From an uncultured Anaerolineae bacterium (GTDB taxonomy: Bacteria > Chloroflexota > Anaerolineae > J036 > Brachytrichaceae), in contig CALBEF010000030.1 in NCBI GenBank assembly GCA_937927775.1, forward strand, positions 32,665-96,664: DNA of 64,000 bases. The letters are read 5' to 3'. Shown here piece after piece: positions 8,918 through 17,389 of the stretch; positions within the stretch are counted from its first letter, which is position 1; each line of letters starts with the position of its first letter. Under the pieces are notes generated by a model, which ran no database searches, had not been told where the DNA came from, and saw nothing but the letters and a program-made list of their open reading frames with translations. The position numbers and the translations under genes were made by a program.

Positions 8918-9023
8918 CAGTCCACTCACATGCGCGCGGTCCGCGACGCAGGCCGTCATGTTGCAGTTGACGAACTGCTGCGAGCTTCCGCGATAATTCG
9001 CTGCAAAAAAGGAGTTGCACGCC

Positions 9024-9539
9024 ATGCAAACGCCTGTTCGCTCCAAACCGTCCGCGCCAGCCGCGTTGTGGGCGCTGGCGCTCGTTTCTTTGCTGTTCAA
9101 TGTTGCGCTGGTCGCGCTGGTGGTTGTGGCGGTGATATCAGCGCGCCAGTTCGCCGCCGACACCGCCGACGCGCTCGTTGCTCTGGGGAATCAGGACATC
9201 AATTACACCTTTCGTCTGAATCAGACCGTGCCGGTGAGCGCCGAGGTGCCATTTGCGCAGAGCTTTGTCGTGCCGATTCGCCAATCCATCGATATCAACA
9301 CAGTGGTGGCGATTTCGCGCGAATTGCCGGTCATCGGCGTGATCGATCTCGACGTGCCGATTCAGACCTCCATCCCCGTCAGCCTGTCGGTGCCTGTCGC
9401 CATCAGTCAAACTTTTCCCGTCAACGCCGACGTGCCGCTGAATCTGGAGATTCCGATCAGCATTCGGGTCAACGAGACGCCGCTGAAAGCGACCATCGAT
9501 TCGGCGGTGCGCTCGCTCAACATGTTCGCGGGTCGCTGA
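9024..9539 (+). CDS. Membrane-anchored protein of unknown function with alternating valine/isoleucine repeats
   Basis: I do not recognise a named family. The 171-residue product has one N-terminal transmembrane segment (ALVSLLFNVALVALVVVAVI). Its ectodomain is built of short alternating hydrophobic strands with a recurring VPxxxxxPV/IPVSxxVPVAIS pattern, suggesting a beta-rich repeat fold outside the membrane. AAGGAG lies nine bases before the ATG at 9024. The 3' end overlaps the convergent dehydrogenase gene by 23 bases. No operon partner. Confidence 0.7.
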   Translation: MQTPVRSKPSAPAALWALALVSLLFNVALVALVVVAVISARQFAADTADALVALGNQDINYTFRLNQTVPVSAEVPFAQSFVVPIRQSIDINTVVAISRELPVIGVIDLDVPIQTSIPVSLSVPVAISQTFPVNADVPLNLEIPISIRVNETPLKATIDSAVRSLNMFAGR

Positions 9540-10584
9540 ATGCCGGCTGAATCAGATAATTGATGATCCCCAGCGGCGGCTCGCCGCGCAACACGCGCAG
9601 CGCATTGTCATAGAAGCGGGCGAACTCGCCGGCGGATACGTCGTTGCACGAGCCGATGTGCGGCGTGAGCACGACATTTGCCTCTGGATTGCGCGCAATC
9701 AATTGCAGTAATGGGTTGTCCGGCCGGATCGGCTCCCATTCGTAGGTGTCGAAGGCCGCCCCGCTTAGATGCCCCTGCTCCAGCGCATCGACCACGGCCC
9801 GCTCGTCCACCACGCTGCCGCTGCCGGCTTCGACCAGCGCGGCGCCGCGCTTCATCATGGCGATGCGCGCCGCGTTCAGCCAGCCATCGGTCTCCGGGAA
9901 GTAGGGCAGCAGGCACACCACGATGTCGCTTTCGCGCAGCAGGTTTTCCGGGTCGCGGTAAACGATGTTGAATGACTGCTCGATGTGGGGCGGCAACTGT
10001 GCGCGCTTGTTGTACAGCGCGTGGCACTGCCATCCGGCCAGCCGGCGCGCCAGTTCCGCCCCGATCTCGCCAAAGCCCAGAATGCCCACCGTTTTGCCGC
10101 ACAACAGGCCGACCCGGGTTTGCCGGCTCCAGTTGAAGCAGAAGACATCCTCCGTGGTGCGGCGCGCCGGCCCGCCGATGAACTGCTCCGGTGGTTGCCG
10201 CAACAACAACTGCTCCGGCATGACCCGCCGCAGCACAGCCAGCATCTGCATCATCACATGCTCGGCCACGGCGATCGTGCCCACGATCGGCTGCGCCGCC
10301 ACCGGCACGCCCCGGTCGCGCGCGGCTTGCAGGTCGATGTCGTGAACCAGCGACCCGATGCGCTGGATGAGCCTGAGCCGCGCGCCGGCGGCGATGATGT
10401 CGCGGTCAATCGCGCCCGATCGCTCGCTGATGAGCACATCGGCCTGTTGAATCAGCTCAAGCAACTCTGCTTTGGATGGGTTGCGGCGCATGATGACGTT
10501 CAGGCCGGCCGGCGCGGCCTCCAGCCGCCATTGCTGATGCTGCCGGCCCAGCGGGCACAGGTAAAGCACATCCAGGTTCGACAT
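9517..10584 (-). CDS. D-isomer-specific 2-hydroxyacid dehydrogenase family protein
   Basis: This NAD-dependent oxidoreductase has the two-domain formate/glycerate dehydrogenase fold. Visible are the catalytic Arg region LRLIQRIGSLVHDIDLQAA, the Rossmann motif GKTVGILGFGEIGAELARRL, the catalytic Glu segment (EANVVLTPHIGS, with the active-site His) and AAFDTYEWEP. It is 355 aa from the ATG at 10582-10584. TACACT lies six bases before the start, consistent with a leaderless transcript. Glycerate, phosphoglycerate or another hydroxyacid cannot be distinguished. The gene is divergent from the Uma2 gene. Confidence 0.85.
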   Translation of the reverse strand: MSNLDVLYLCPLGRQHQQWRLEAAPAGLNVIMRRNPSKAELLELIQQADVLISERSGAIDRDIIAAGARLRLIQRIGSLVHDIDLQAARDRGVPVAAQPIVGTIAVAEHVMMQMLAVLRRVMPEQLLLRQPPEQFIGGPARRTTEDVFCFNWSRQTRVGLLCGKTVGILGFGEIGAELARRLAGWQCHALYNKRAQLPPHIEQSFNIVYRDPENLLRESDIVVCLLPYFPETDGWLNAARIAMMKRGAALVEAGSGSVVDERAVVDALEQGHLSGAAFDTYEWEPIRPDNPLLQLIARNPEANVVLTPHIGSCNDVSAGEFARFYDNALRVLRGEPPLGIINYLIQPAFSDPRTC

Positions 10585-10678
10585 GCGGCGAGTGTACACT
10601 AGGCGCACTGTCTGGCGCGCATTCGCCGGCCCGATTGCCCAGGTCAGGCGCGAATGCGCCAGCGCAAGGAGCGCCACA

Positions 10679-11422
10679 ATGGTTGCACCTGTTCAGGCCC
10701 GGATCACGGCACAGGCTCAGGCATGGGAGGATGCCATTCCCGACTACCCCTCCCGCGCCGAAGATATCCCGCCGCTGGAGAACGGCGACCGGCTCAGCCG
10801 GCGCGAATTCGAGCGGCGTTACGCCGCCATGCCCGGTCTCAAAAAGGCTGAACTCATCGAAGGAGTGGTGTATATGCCCTCGCCGGTGCGCATCGATTTT
10901 CATGCGTTGCAACACAGCCTCGTGATCGGCTGGCTGACGGTCTTCTATGCCGCAACGCCCAACCTGATCCTCGGCGACAACGCGACGGTGCGGCTCGACG
11001 CTGACAACGAGGCGCAGCCGGATGCTCTGCTCATGATTGCGCGGGGCGGGCAGGCGCGCGTGGATGAGGATGGCTATGTGGCCGGCGCGCCTGAGTTCGT
11101 ATTCGAGGTGGCTTCCACCAGCGCCGCCTATGACCTGCACGAGAAGCTGAATGTATATCGGCGATGCGGCGTGCAGGAGTACGCCGTTTGGCGCACGCGC
11201 GAGGCCGTCCTGGACTGGTGGCGCTTGAGGGATGGCGTCTATGAGCCGTTGCCGCCAGATGAGTCAGGCATGCTTGTCAGCGCAGTTTTTCCCGGCCTGC
11301 GCCTGAACGTCGCGGCGCTTCTGCGCGGCGACATTGCTGCTGTGCTGGAGACGCAGCGACAATCGCTGATGCAGGAGGAGCACGCGCGGTTTGTCGACTG
11401 GTTGAGAAATCTGCGCACATGA
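10679..11422 (+). CDS. Uma2-family (DUF820) putative endonuclease-like protein
   Basis: The Uma2 family has a PD-(D/E)XK nuclease-like fold and is greatly expanded in Cyanobacteria and Chloroflexota. Its function is unproven. Motifs are LIEGVVYMPSPVRIDFHALQ, DNATVRLDADNEAQPDALLM (with conserved QPD), APEFVFEVASTSAAYDLHEK, the FEV/KLNVYRR catalytic-type pair and GVQEYAVW. The ATG at 10679 has AAGGAG seven bases upstream. The stop overlaps the next start (ATGA at 11419), so it is translationally coupled to the GH4 gene. Length 247 aa. Confidence 0.85.
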   Translation: MVAPVQARITAQAQAWEDAIPDYPSRAEDIPPLENGDRLSRREFERRYAAMPGLKKAELIEGVVYMPSPVRIDFHALQHSLVIGWLTVFYAATPNLILGDNATVRLDADNEAQPDALLMIARGGQARVDEDGYVAGAPEFVFEVASTSAAYDLHEKLNVYRRCGVQEYAVWRTREAVLDWWRLRDGVYEPLPPDESGMLVSAVFPGLRLNVAALLRGDIAAVLETQRQSLMQEEHARFVDWLRNLRT

Positions 11423-12744
11423 CGCCGGCCCCGAAGATCGTCTTCATCGGCGCCGGCAGTCTCACTTTCGGGCCATCCGTCCTGGGCGACCTGTTCAGCC
11501 TGGCCGACCGGCTGCGTGGCAGCGAGGTCTGGCTGGTGGATGTGAACGAGCCGGCGGTGACCCTCATGGCGCAGGTGGCCGCGCGCGCCAACGATGCGCT
11601 GGGGCAGCCCTTTGCGCTGCGTCACACCACCGCGCGCGCAGACGCTTTGCCTGGCGCAGACTTCGTCATCGTGTCGGTGGCCATCGATCGGCTGAATACG
11701 TGGCGGCTGGACTGGCAGATTCCGCTCAGGCATGGCGTGCGCCACGTGCTGGGCGAAAACGGCGGGCCGGGCGGCCTCTCCTACGCCTTGCGCAGCATTC
11801 CGCTCGCGCTGGGTATCGCCCGCGACGTGGAGGCGCTGTGCCCCAACGCGCTGCTCATCAACCTGACCGATCCGCTCAGCCGGGTGTGTCTGGCGCTCAG
11901 CCGGCGCACGCGCGCGCGCTTCGTTGGGCTGTGCCACCAGATCGGCGAGGGCTACCGGCTGGTGAATCGTGTGCTGGGCCTCGTCTCGCCCGATGGCAAA
12001 ACTGAAGACGCGCTGACGGCCGAGATCGCGCAGCGGATTCAGATCACCGCCGCCGGCCTGAACCACTTCACGTTCATCCTCGACATGCGCGAGCGCGACA
12101 GCGGGCGCGATGTGTACCCCATCTTCCGCGACAAAGTGAAGCGGATGCCGCCGGATTTTGCGTTGATGTCGCGCCGGCTGCTCGACACGTATGGGCTGTT
12201 CTGCGCCGTCGGCGATCTGCGCGCCGGCGAATTTGTGGGATTTGCGCACGAGACCATCCCGCTCACCGGCTACGACTTCGACGCGCACGAGCGCCGCGCC
12301 GACGCCCAGCGCGCGCACTTACAAGCCATTGCGCGCGGCGAAGCGACGCTTGACATCCGCCCATCCGGCGAAGGGGCGGCGCACATCATCGAAGCCGTTG
12401 CGCGCGATCTGAACCGCCCGGAGTGGGCCGTCAACGTGCGCAATGAGGGCTGTATCGGCAATCTGCCGGCCGGCGCGATTGTGGAAGTGCCGGGCCTTGT
12501 GAACGCAGCCGGCGTCCACGGCGCGCCTGTCGGCGACTTGCCGGCCGGCCTGGCCGCGCTCATGCGCCGCGAGATCGACATTCAGGAGCTGGTGGTCGAG
12601 GCGGCCGTAAGCGGGGATCGCCGGGTTGCCTTACAGGCGCTGCTGCTCGACCCGCACATTCATTCATACGCGCAGGCCGAACATTTGTTGGACGATCTGT
12701 TGCGCGCGCACGCGAAGCATTTGCCGGCCTGTTGGACGGAATGA
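11419..12744 (+). CDS. Glycoside hydrolase family 4 (alpha-galactosidase/glucuronidase-type)
   Basis: GH4 enzymes use NAD and a divalent metal to cleave glycosides by a redox/elimination mechanism. The protein has the Rossmann start IVFIGAGSLTFG, VLGENGGPGGLSYALRSIPL, the NLTDPLS loop, the metal-binding cysteine motif GLCHQIGEGY, and GLNHFTFILDMR with the second metal-site His. At 441 aa it is full length. The CHQ form and absence of the phospho-sugar pocket cannot fix the substrate; galactosides or glucuronides are most likely. It is coupled by a 4-base overlap to the Uma2 gene. The gene for the GPH-type sugar symporter is nearby on the other strand. Confidence 0.88.
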   Translation: MTPAPKIVFIGAGSLTFGPSVLGDLFSLADRLRGSEVWLVDVNEPAVTLMAQVAARANDALGQPFALRHTTARADALPGADFVIVSVAIDRLNTWRLDWQIPLRHGVRHVLGENGGPGGLSYALRSIPLALGIARDVEALCPNALLINLTDPLSRVCLALSRRTRARFVGLCHQIGEGYRLVNRVLGLVSPDGKTEDALTAEIAQRIQITAAGLNHFTFILDMRERDSGRDVYPIFRDKVKRMPPDFALMSRRLLDTYGLFCAVGDLRAGEFVGFAHETIPLTGYDFDAHERRADAQRAHLQAIARGEATLDIRPSGEGAAHIIEAVARDLNRPEWAVNVRNEGCIGNLPAGAIVEVPGLVNAAGVHGAPVGDLPAGLAALMRREIDIQELVVEAAVSGDRRVALQALLLDPHIHSYAQAEHLLDDLLRAHAKHLPACWTE

Positions 12745-12760
12745 GTTGCGGCTGACAGCC

Positions 12761-12792
12761 GTTGCAGGCCGGAATTCATTCCGGCCTGCAAC
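12761..12792. terminator. Perfect 15-bp palindrome between convergent genes
   Basis: GTTGCAGGCCGGAAT and its exact complement are separated by two bases. They sit between the GH4 gene and the convergent UroD-like gene. It is flanked by direct repeats TTGCGGCTGAC. It may be a bidirectional terminator or a mobile palindrome; there is no clear T-run. Confidence 0.6.
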
Positions 12793-12811
12793 GATTGCGG
12801 CTGACGGCTGC

Positions 12812-13891
12812 TCAGTATCGCCCCAGTTCCAGCCCCTTCTGGATGAAGTAGCGGTACGTGTCGTAATAGACGGTGTTGGGGATGGAGTGATCGCTGTGCA
12901 GCACATAGCCAAATCCCTGTTTGACGGTTGGGATCTTGGCTTCCAGCTCGGCGTCGATCACGGCGCGGTCGTTGGTGTACAGGGCGCGCACGTCGATGCC
13001 GCCCATGAACGATAGCCGGTCGCCGTACTCATGGTGCAGCTTGAGCAAATCCATGCCGGCCTTGACCTCGATCACCTGCAGCATATCGATGCCGGCGCGC
13101 AACATGCCCGGCAGCAGCGGGGCCACATAGCCGCACGAGTGCATGATGACCGGCAGGCCCTTGCTCCTGGCAAAGTCGATGGTGAGCTTGTGGGCCGGCT
13201 CGATGATCTCACGGTACATGGCCGGCGACATGAACGGGCGCTGCTTGAAGCCCATGTCTTCGTAGTACCAGATGCCGTCGGGCAGACCCTCCTCTGCGAA
13301 CAACATCTCCTGCAAGTCCACATTCAGTTGCGCGTAGGTCATGGCCATGTCGCGCACCCAGTCGGGGTCTTCGGCCATGCCGATCAACATCCACTGGTGG
13401 CCGGTGACATCCTTCATGATCTCGAACACGTTGACGCCCGACCAGGCGAAGAAACGGTTGGCCTGGCGCGCGCGCTCTCTGACGGCGCGATAGTCCCCGA
13501 ACTTGATGCGCCGGCGCTCGGCTTTCAGCTTCGGCTTGATGTGCGTTTCCCAGCCGGCGCGATCCTTGACCAGAAAATCGACGTGCTCCGGCGTGGCGTC
13601 GTGCAGCTTATGCACGCGCATCACGGCGTAGTTGCCGTTGCGTACCACGCGGGTCTCCTCGGTCTCCTCCAGAACTTCGGGCACGAAGTCCAGATCGGCC
13701 ACCATGTCGAACGGCCACGCCAGTTCCAGATCGAAACCGAAATGATCGGAGAGCGATTCATCCGGCTTCAGGTAGCCCTGTTGCGTCCAGGTTGCCTGCG
13801 TGTCGTTCCAGAAATGCTCGAACAGGCCGATGCGGTCCACCGGCCTGCGGCGCAGGATATTCTCGATACGTTCTCGTCCGGTCAGTTCCAT
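12812..13891 (-). CDS. Uroporphyrinogen decarboxylase (URO-D)-fold protein, catabolic type
   Basis: The 359-residue product belongs to the URO-D/CobA-like methyltransferase superfamily. It has LTGRERIENILRRRPVDRIG, a glycine/aspartate strand DGIWYYEDMGFKQRPFMSPA, PVIMHSCGYVAPLLPGM and LSFMGGIDVRAL. Such proteins next to sugar permeases and glycosidases are usually not heme enzymes, and their reaction is unknown. GGGAGAAG lies upstream of the ATG at 13889-13891. The sugar symporter lies 90 bases upstream on the same strand, so the two probably form an operon. Confidence 0.82.
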   Translation of the reverse strand: MELTGRERIENILRRRPVDRIGLFEHFWNDTQATWTQQGYLKPDESLSDHFGFDLELAWPFDMVADLDFVPEVLEETEETRVVRNGNYAVMRVHKLHDATPEHVDFLVKDRAGWETHIKPKLKAERRRIKFGDYRAVRERARQANRFFAWSGVNVFEIMKDVTGHQWMLIGMAEDPDWVRDMAMTYAQLNVDLQEMLFAEEGLPDGIWYYEDMGFKQRPFMSPAMYREIIEPAHKLTIDFARSKGLPVIMHSCGYVAPLLPGMLRAGIDMLQVIEVKAGMDLLKLHHEYGDRLSFMGGIDVRALYTNDRAVIDAELEAKIPTVKQGFGYVLHSDHSIPNTVYYDTYRYFIQKGLELGRY

Positions 13892-13981
13892 GTGGGGTCT
13901 TCTCCCGCTCAAAGATTCGCGTTGAGGCCGGCAGCCGGTTGGCGCGTCTGTTGAACCGGCCTGCCGGCCAGACAATCCATT

Positions 13982-15382
13982 TCAGACAGCGCGCGCTCGG
14001 CGCTTCTGCAATTCTGCAAGTGTCTGCTCGTGCCCGGCTTTGGTGATCGGGAAACGCCACACCAGCCACATGCCGATCAGCAGCACAATCGCCGGCACAG
14101 GCCCGATCATCCAGCGAATGGCCAGCAATGCGCTGTCGGGCTGGACGATGGGCGTTGTGGCATCCGCCGGCGGGGTGATGTAGCCGGCCAGCGCCAGCAC
14201 CTGGCTGACCAGAAACAAGCCGACGGCCAGCCCCAGCTTTTGCAGCAGCACGAAGAAGCCGTAGAACGCTCCCTCGCGCCGGCGGCCGGTCTCCAGTTCG
14301 TCCAGCTCGATCACATCGGGCAGCATGGCCCACGGCACCAGGTACGCTGTCGCCACGCCGACGCCGGCCAGCGCGCCCAGCGCAATGATGATCCAGGCCG
14401 GCCAGTCGGGTTGCACCACAAACAGCGCGAACGATACCGCGATCCAGAAGCCCATGCCTCGAAAGTACACGCCCTTCTTGCCTGTGCGCCGGCTGACGCG
14501 CGTCCAGATGAACAGCCAGATCAGCGCGCTGCCCTGCACAGCCAGAATCACCAGCGGCGTCAGGTCGGGCTGGCGCAGCCAGTAGGTGAGGTAGTACACC
14601 ACGATGGTCGAGACGGTTTGCACCACCAGCCACGAAGCCAGATAGATGCCGGTGACGTAGCGAAAGGCGCGGTTGGCAAAGGTGAAACGCAGCGCCTGGG
14701 CAAAGGGCATGGGCGCTTCTTCCTCCGCGGTGTGGCGCTCGTAGGTGCCCCAGAAGGCGAAGAAGAACGGCACGGTTGCCACGACCGCCCACACCAGCGC
14801 CGACACCGCGTAAGCGGTTTGCAGGCCGGCGCTCGGCTGAATGGCGTTGACGATGATGGGGTGCGCCACAGCCGCGATCAGCCCGCTGCCGATGGAGAAC
14901 GCAAAGCGATACTGATTCAGGCTGGTGCGTTCGTCGTAGTCGCGCGTCAGTTCCGCCGTCAAGGCCGTGTAGGGCACATTGACCACGGTGAAGGCCAGAT
15001 CGAGCGCCAGCGACACCACCAGGTAGTACACAAACCTGCCGGCGTCGCCCAGTGGCGGCACGAGGAACAACAGAAAGAAGGTCAGGCCAAACGGCACTGC
15101 GCCGAACAGAAACCAGGGGCGCCGCCGGCCCCAGCGCGTATGCACGCGATCGGAGATCATGCCCACCAGCGGGTCATTGATCGAATCCCAGATCTTGTTC
15201 AGCAGCAGGATCAGGCCGGCTGCCGCCGGCGGCACACGGGCCACGTCGGTCAAAAAGTACAGCAGGAAAAACGACATGATGGCCGTGGCGACAGCCGGAC
15301 CGACATCGCCGGCGCCAAAGGCCAGTTTGGTCACGAAGGGAACCTTATCGCTTGCAGGGACAGGGGCTGCTGCTGATTGCAT
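13982..15382 (-). CDS. GPH-family sugar:cation symporter (MFS)
   Basis: This 466-residue permease has about twelve transmembrane segments and the GPH signature. It has KLAFGAGDVGPAVATAI, NKIWDSINDPLVGMISDR, RWGRRRPWFLFGAVPFGL, VVNVPYTALTAELTRDYDER and LPDVIELDELETGRRREGAFYGF. Relatives import melibiose, glucuronides, xylosides and similar sugars with Na+ or H+. Substrate is not predictable from motifs. It is likely co-transcribed with the downstream UroD-fold protein. It lies opposite the GH4 gene, and together these form a small glycoside-utilisation locus. Confidence 0.9.
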   Translation of the reverse strand: MQSAAAPVPASDKVPFVTKLAFGAGDVGPAVATAIMSFFLLYFLTDVARVPPAAAGLILLLNKIWDSINDPLVGMISDRVHTRWGRRRPWFLFGAVPFGLTFFLLFLVPPLGDAGRFVYYLVVSLALDLAFTVVNVPYTALTAELTRDYDERTSLNQYRFAFSIGSGLIAAVAHPIIVNAIQPSAGLQTAYAVSALVWAVVATVPFFFAFWGTYERHTAEEEAPMPFAQALRFTFANRAFRYVTGIYLASWLVVQTVSTIVVYYLTYWLRQPDLTPLVILAVQGSALIWLFIWTRVSRRTGKKGVYFRGMGFWIAVSFALFVVQPDWPAWIIIALGALAGVGVATAYLVPWAMLPDVIELDELETGRRREGAFYGFFVLLQKLGLAVGLFLVSQVLALAGYITPPADATTPIVQPDSALLAIRWMIGPVPAIVLLIGMWLVWRFPITKAGHEQTLAELQKRRARAV

Positions 15383-15431
15383 CGGTGAACCTCCGCCGCA
15401 CAGTGTATATCACCGGCGCGGAGAGCGGGAG

Positions 15432-15562
15432 AGGGTGAGGGGGTGACAGGGTGAGGGGGTGACAAGGTGAGGGGGTGAGGGGGTGAGAGCGCAAGGGAAT
15501 TGTTCAATCGTCAATCGTCAATCGCTCAATCGTCAATCCCTCAATCGCTTAATCGTCAATCG
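15432..15562. repeat. GGTGA(G/C)-type and CAATCGT heptamer arrays
   Basis: Bases 15432-15488 are runs of GTGAGGG/GTGACAAG units. Bases 15503-15562 are CAATCGT-type units that end exactly at the stop codon of the aldehyde dehydrogenase gene (15563). The gap holds no gene. Confidence 0.85.
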
Positions 15563-16939
15563 CTACACCAGCCGGCGCAACAGGCGCAGCAATTTGTCTG
15601 AATAGGGCATATACCGTTGCCGGATATCCAGCCAGAATGGCTTCTTCAGCACAGCCTTTGGATGCGTGAAGGTGTCGAAGCTGTAGCGCCCGTGATACTT
15701 GCCCATACCGCTGGCGCCCACGCCGCCGAACGGCAGATGCGAGTTGGCATAGTGCAGCATCACATCGTTGATGCATACGCCTCCGGACGATGTCTCGCGC
15801 AGAATGCGTTCCTGGTTCGCCACGTTTCGAGAGAAGAAATACAGGGCCAGCGGCCTGGGGCGCGCGTTCAGAAATCGAATGGCATTGTCGAAGGTGTCGT
15901 ACGTGACGATTGGCAACACCGGCCCGAAGATCTCTTCCTGCATCAGCGGGCTGTCGAGCGCCGGCGCGTCGATCAGCGTCGGCGCGATGTAGCGGTCTGC
16001 GGCATCCGTTTCCCCGCCGTGCGCGATGCTGCCGTGCGCCAGCAACGCGCGCAGCCGGTTGAAGTGCCGCTCATTGATGATTCGCCCGTAGTCCGGGCTG
16101 CGCTGCGGATCGTCGCCAAAAAATTCGCGGATGGCGGCGCGGGCCAGCGCGATGAACTCATCCCTCATGCGCCGGTCAACCAGCGCGTAGTCCGGCGCGA
16201 TGCAGATCTGCCCGGCGTTGGTGAACTTGCCCCACACGATGCGCCGCGTCGCTGTTTCCAGGTCGACATCGGCGTCAATGACTGCCGGGCTTTTGCCGCC
16301 CAGTTCCAGTGTCACCGGCGTCAGGTGCTGTGCGGCTGCCTGCAGGATCAATTTGCCCACCGCCGCGCCGCCGGTATAGAAGATGTAGTCGAATCGCTGC
16401 GCCAGCAGGGCCTGGGCGACCTGTGCATCGCCCTCGATCACGGTGACGTGGCCGGGGTCAAATGTGTCGGCGATCAGCCGCGCCAGCAGGCTTGATGTAG
16501 CCGGGGCCAGCTCAGAAGGTTTGAGCACCGCGCAGTTGCCGGCGGCGATCGCGCCGATGAGCGGGGCGACGATTAACAGGAAGGGGAAATTCCACGGCCC
16601 GATGATGAGCGCCGTCCCATACGGCTCCGGGTAGACCCAGGCCGACCCCGGCAATTGAACCCAGTGCGCCGGCACGCGCCGGGGTCTGGCCCAGCCTTTC
16701 AAGCGCCTGCAAATGTGCTTCAAGTCCTCGAGCGCCACGCCAACCTCGGTCGCAAACCCTTCCACGTCGGATTTGCGCAGGTCGGCCTGCAACGCCGCAA
16801 GAATGGCGCGCTCGTTGCCGCGCATGGCGCGCTCCAAAGCGCGCAGTTGCCGGAGCCGGAATTCGACCGGGCGGGTGTGGCCGGCGTCATAGAACGCGCG
16901 CTGGCGATCCAGAATTGCGGTGATGTTCGTGTCAGCCAT
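15563..16939 (-). CDS. NAD(P)-dependent aldehyde dehydrogenase (class 3-like)
   Basis: This cytoplasmic enzyme oxidises aldehydes to acids. Motifs are IGPWNFPFLLIVAPLIGAIA, the cofactor loop YTGGAAVGKLI, the catalytic Glu in TLELGGKSPAVID, the catalytic Cys in FTNAGQICIAPDYALV, and the C-terminal SHLPFGGVGASGMGKYHG. The 458-aa length and the APDY sequence after the Cys fit the class 3/YwdH/CoA-independent short group that acts on medium- and long-chain aldehydes. The ATG at 16937-16939 has TAGAAT seven bases upstream and no Shine-Dalgarno. Longer upstream frame is unrelated sequence that runs through two hairpins and the tRNA. Confidence 0.92.
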   Translation of the reverse strand: MADTNITAILDRQRAFYDAGHTRPVEFRLRQLRALERAMRGNERAILAALQADLRKSDVEGFATEVGVALEDLKHICRRLKGWARPRRVPAHWVQLPGSAWVYPEPYGTALIIGPWNFPFLLIVAPLIGAIAAGNCAVLKPSELAPATSSLLARLIADTFDPGHVTVIEGDAQVAQALLAQRFDYIFYTGGAAVGKLILQAAAQHLTPVTLELGGKSPAVIDADVDLETATRRIVWGKFTNAGQICIAPDYALVDRRMRDEFIALARAAIREFFGDDPQRSPDYGRIINERHFNRLRALLAHGSIAHGGETDAADRYIAPTLIDAPALDSPLMQEEIFGPVLPIVTYDTFDNAIRFLNARPRPLALYFFSRNVANQERILRETSSGGVCINDVMLHYANSHLPFGGVGASGMGKYHGRYSFDTFTHPKAVLKKPFWLDIRQRYMPYSDKLLRLLRRLV

Positions 16940-16963
16940 GCGCCGGATTCTAACGGCCTGTTG

Positions 16964-16994
16964 CCCTCCCGCAGGTTCCGAACCTGCGGGAGGG
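16964..16994. repeat. 15-bp palindrome, CCCGCAGGTTC family (copy 1)
   Basis: CCCTCCCGCAGGTTC and its complement flank one base. A second copy with the same core stands at 28440-28466. It lies between the tRNA-Arg terminator and the aldehyde dehydrogenase start. Confidence 0.7.
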
Positions 16995-17006
16995 GGGCGT
17001 AAAAGC

Positions 17007-17041
17007 GCCGGCCCTGAAGTCGCAACATCTTCAGGGCCGGC
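17007..17041 (-). terminator. Intrinsic terminator of tRNA-Arg
   Basis: On the minus strand GCCGGCCCTGAAG pairs perfectly with CTTCAGGGCCGGC across a nine-base loop. A short T-run (GCTTTTA) follows, six bases after the tRNA 3' end. Confidence 0.7.
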
Positions 17042-17047
17042 ATCGAG

Positions 17048-17121
17048 TACCCCCGGCAGGACTCGAACCCACAACACCCGCCTTAGGACGGCGGTGTTCT
17101 ATCCGATTGACCTACGGGGGC
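17048..17121 (-). tRNA. tRNA-Arg (anticodon CCU)
   Basis: A complete 74-base cloverleaf reads on the minus strand. The acceptor is GCCCCCG/CGGGGGT with discriminator A, the anticodon stem CCGCC/GGCGG encloses loop GTCCTAA (anticodon CCU), and the T arm contains GTGGGTTCGAGTCC. The 3' CCA is not encoded. Its 5' end overlaps the stop codon region of the glutaredoxin-like gene by ten bases. A terminator follows. Confidence 0.93.
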
Positions 17122-17378
17122 GATTCGCCTGTCCTGATTGTAACTGATCGCGCCAGGGCCGCCGCCAGCGCCTGCCCGTCAATCGGCGCTGCCAGGGTCG
17201 GCCCGCCCTCGATCTCGATCACCGGAATCTTGTCCCAATATCTGCGCAGGGCGGCGCGGTCTTCGTCGATGTTGACGCGCGCAATCTCCGCGTTGTGCGC
17301 GGCCGCCAGTTGTGTCAGCGGCTCCTCGATCTCCTCGCACAGCCCGCAGCCGGGCCGGTAGTAAAACGTGATGCGCAT
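17112..17378 (-). CDS. Glutaredoxin-like thiol protein (DUF836-type)
   Basis: This 88-residue protein begins MRITFYYRPGCGLCEEIEEP, with a CxxC (CGLC) in the glutaredoxin position. It then has ARVNIDED, the cis-proline strand KIPVIEIEGGP and a C-terminal helix. The fold is that of the small glutaredoxin-like DUF836 proteins, thought to act in disulfide exchange; no partner is known. The start was set at the ATG 17376-17378 just before the first beta strand. The last codons overlap the tRNA-Arg gene. The upstream ATPase gene ends 11 bases before, so it is probably co-transcribed. Confidence 0.8.
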   Translation of the reverse strand: MRITFYYRPGCGLCEEIEEPLTQLAAAHNAEIARVNIDEDRAALRRYWDKIPVIEIEGGPTLAAPIDGQALAAALARSVTIRTGESPP

Positions 17379-17389
17379 GACTCGTTTGC

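Noticed and set aside
12812..13891. Heme-pathway uroporphyrinogen decarboxylase (hemE).
   Set aside because: Lacks the conserved HemE N-terminal substrate motif and sits with a sugar symporter; assigned only to the URO-D fold.
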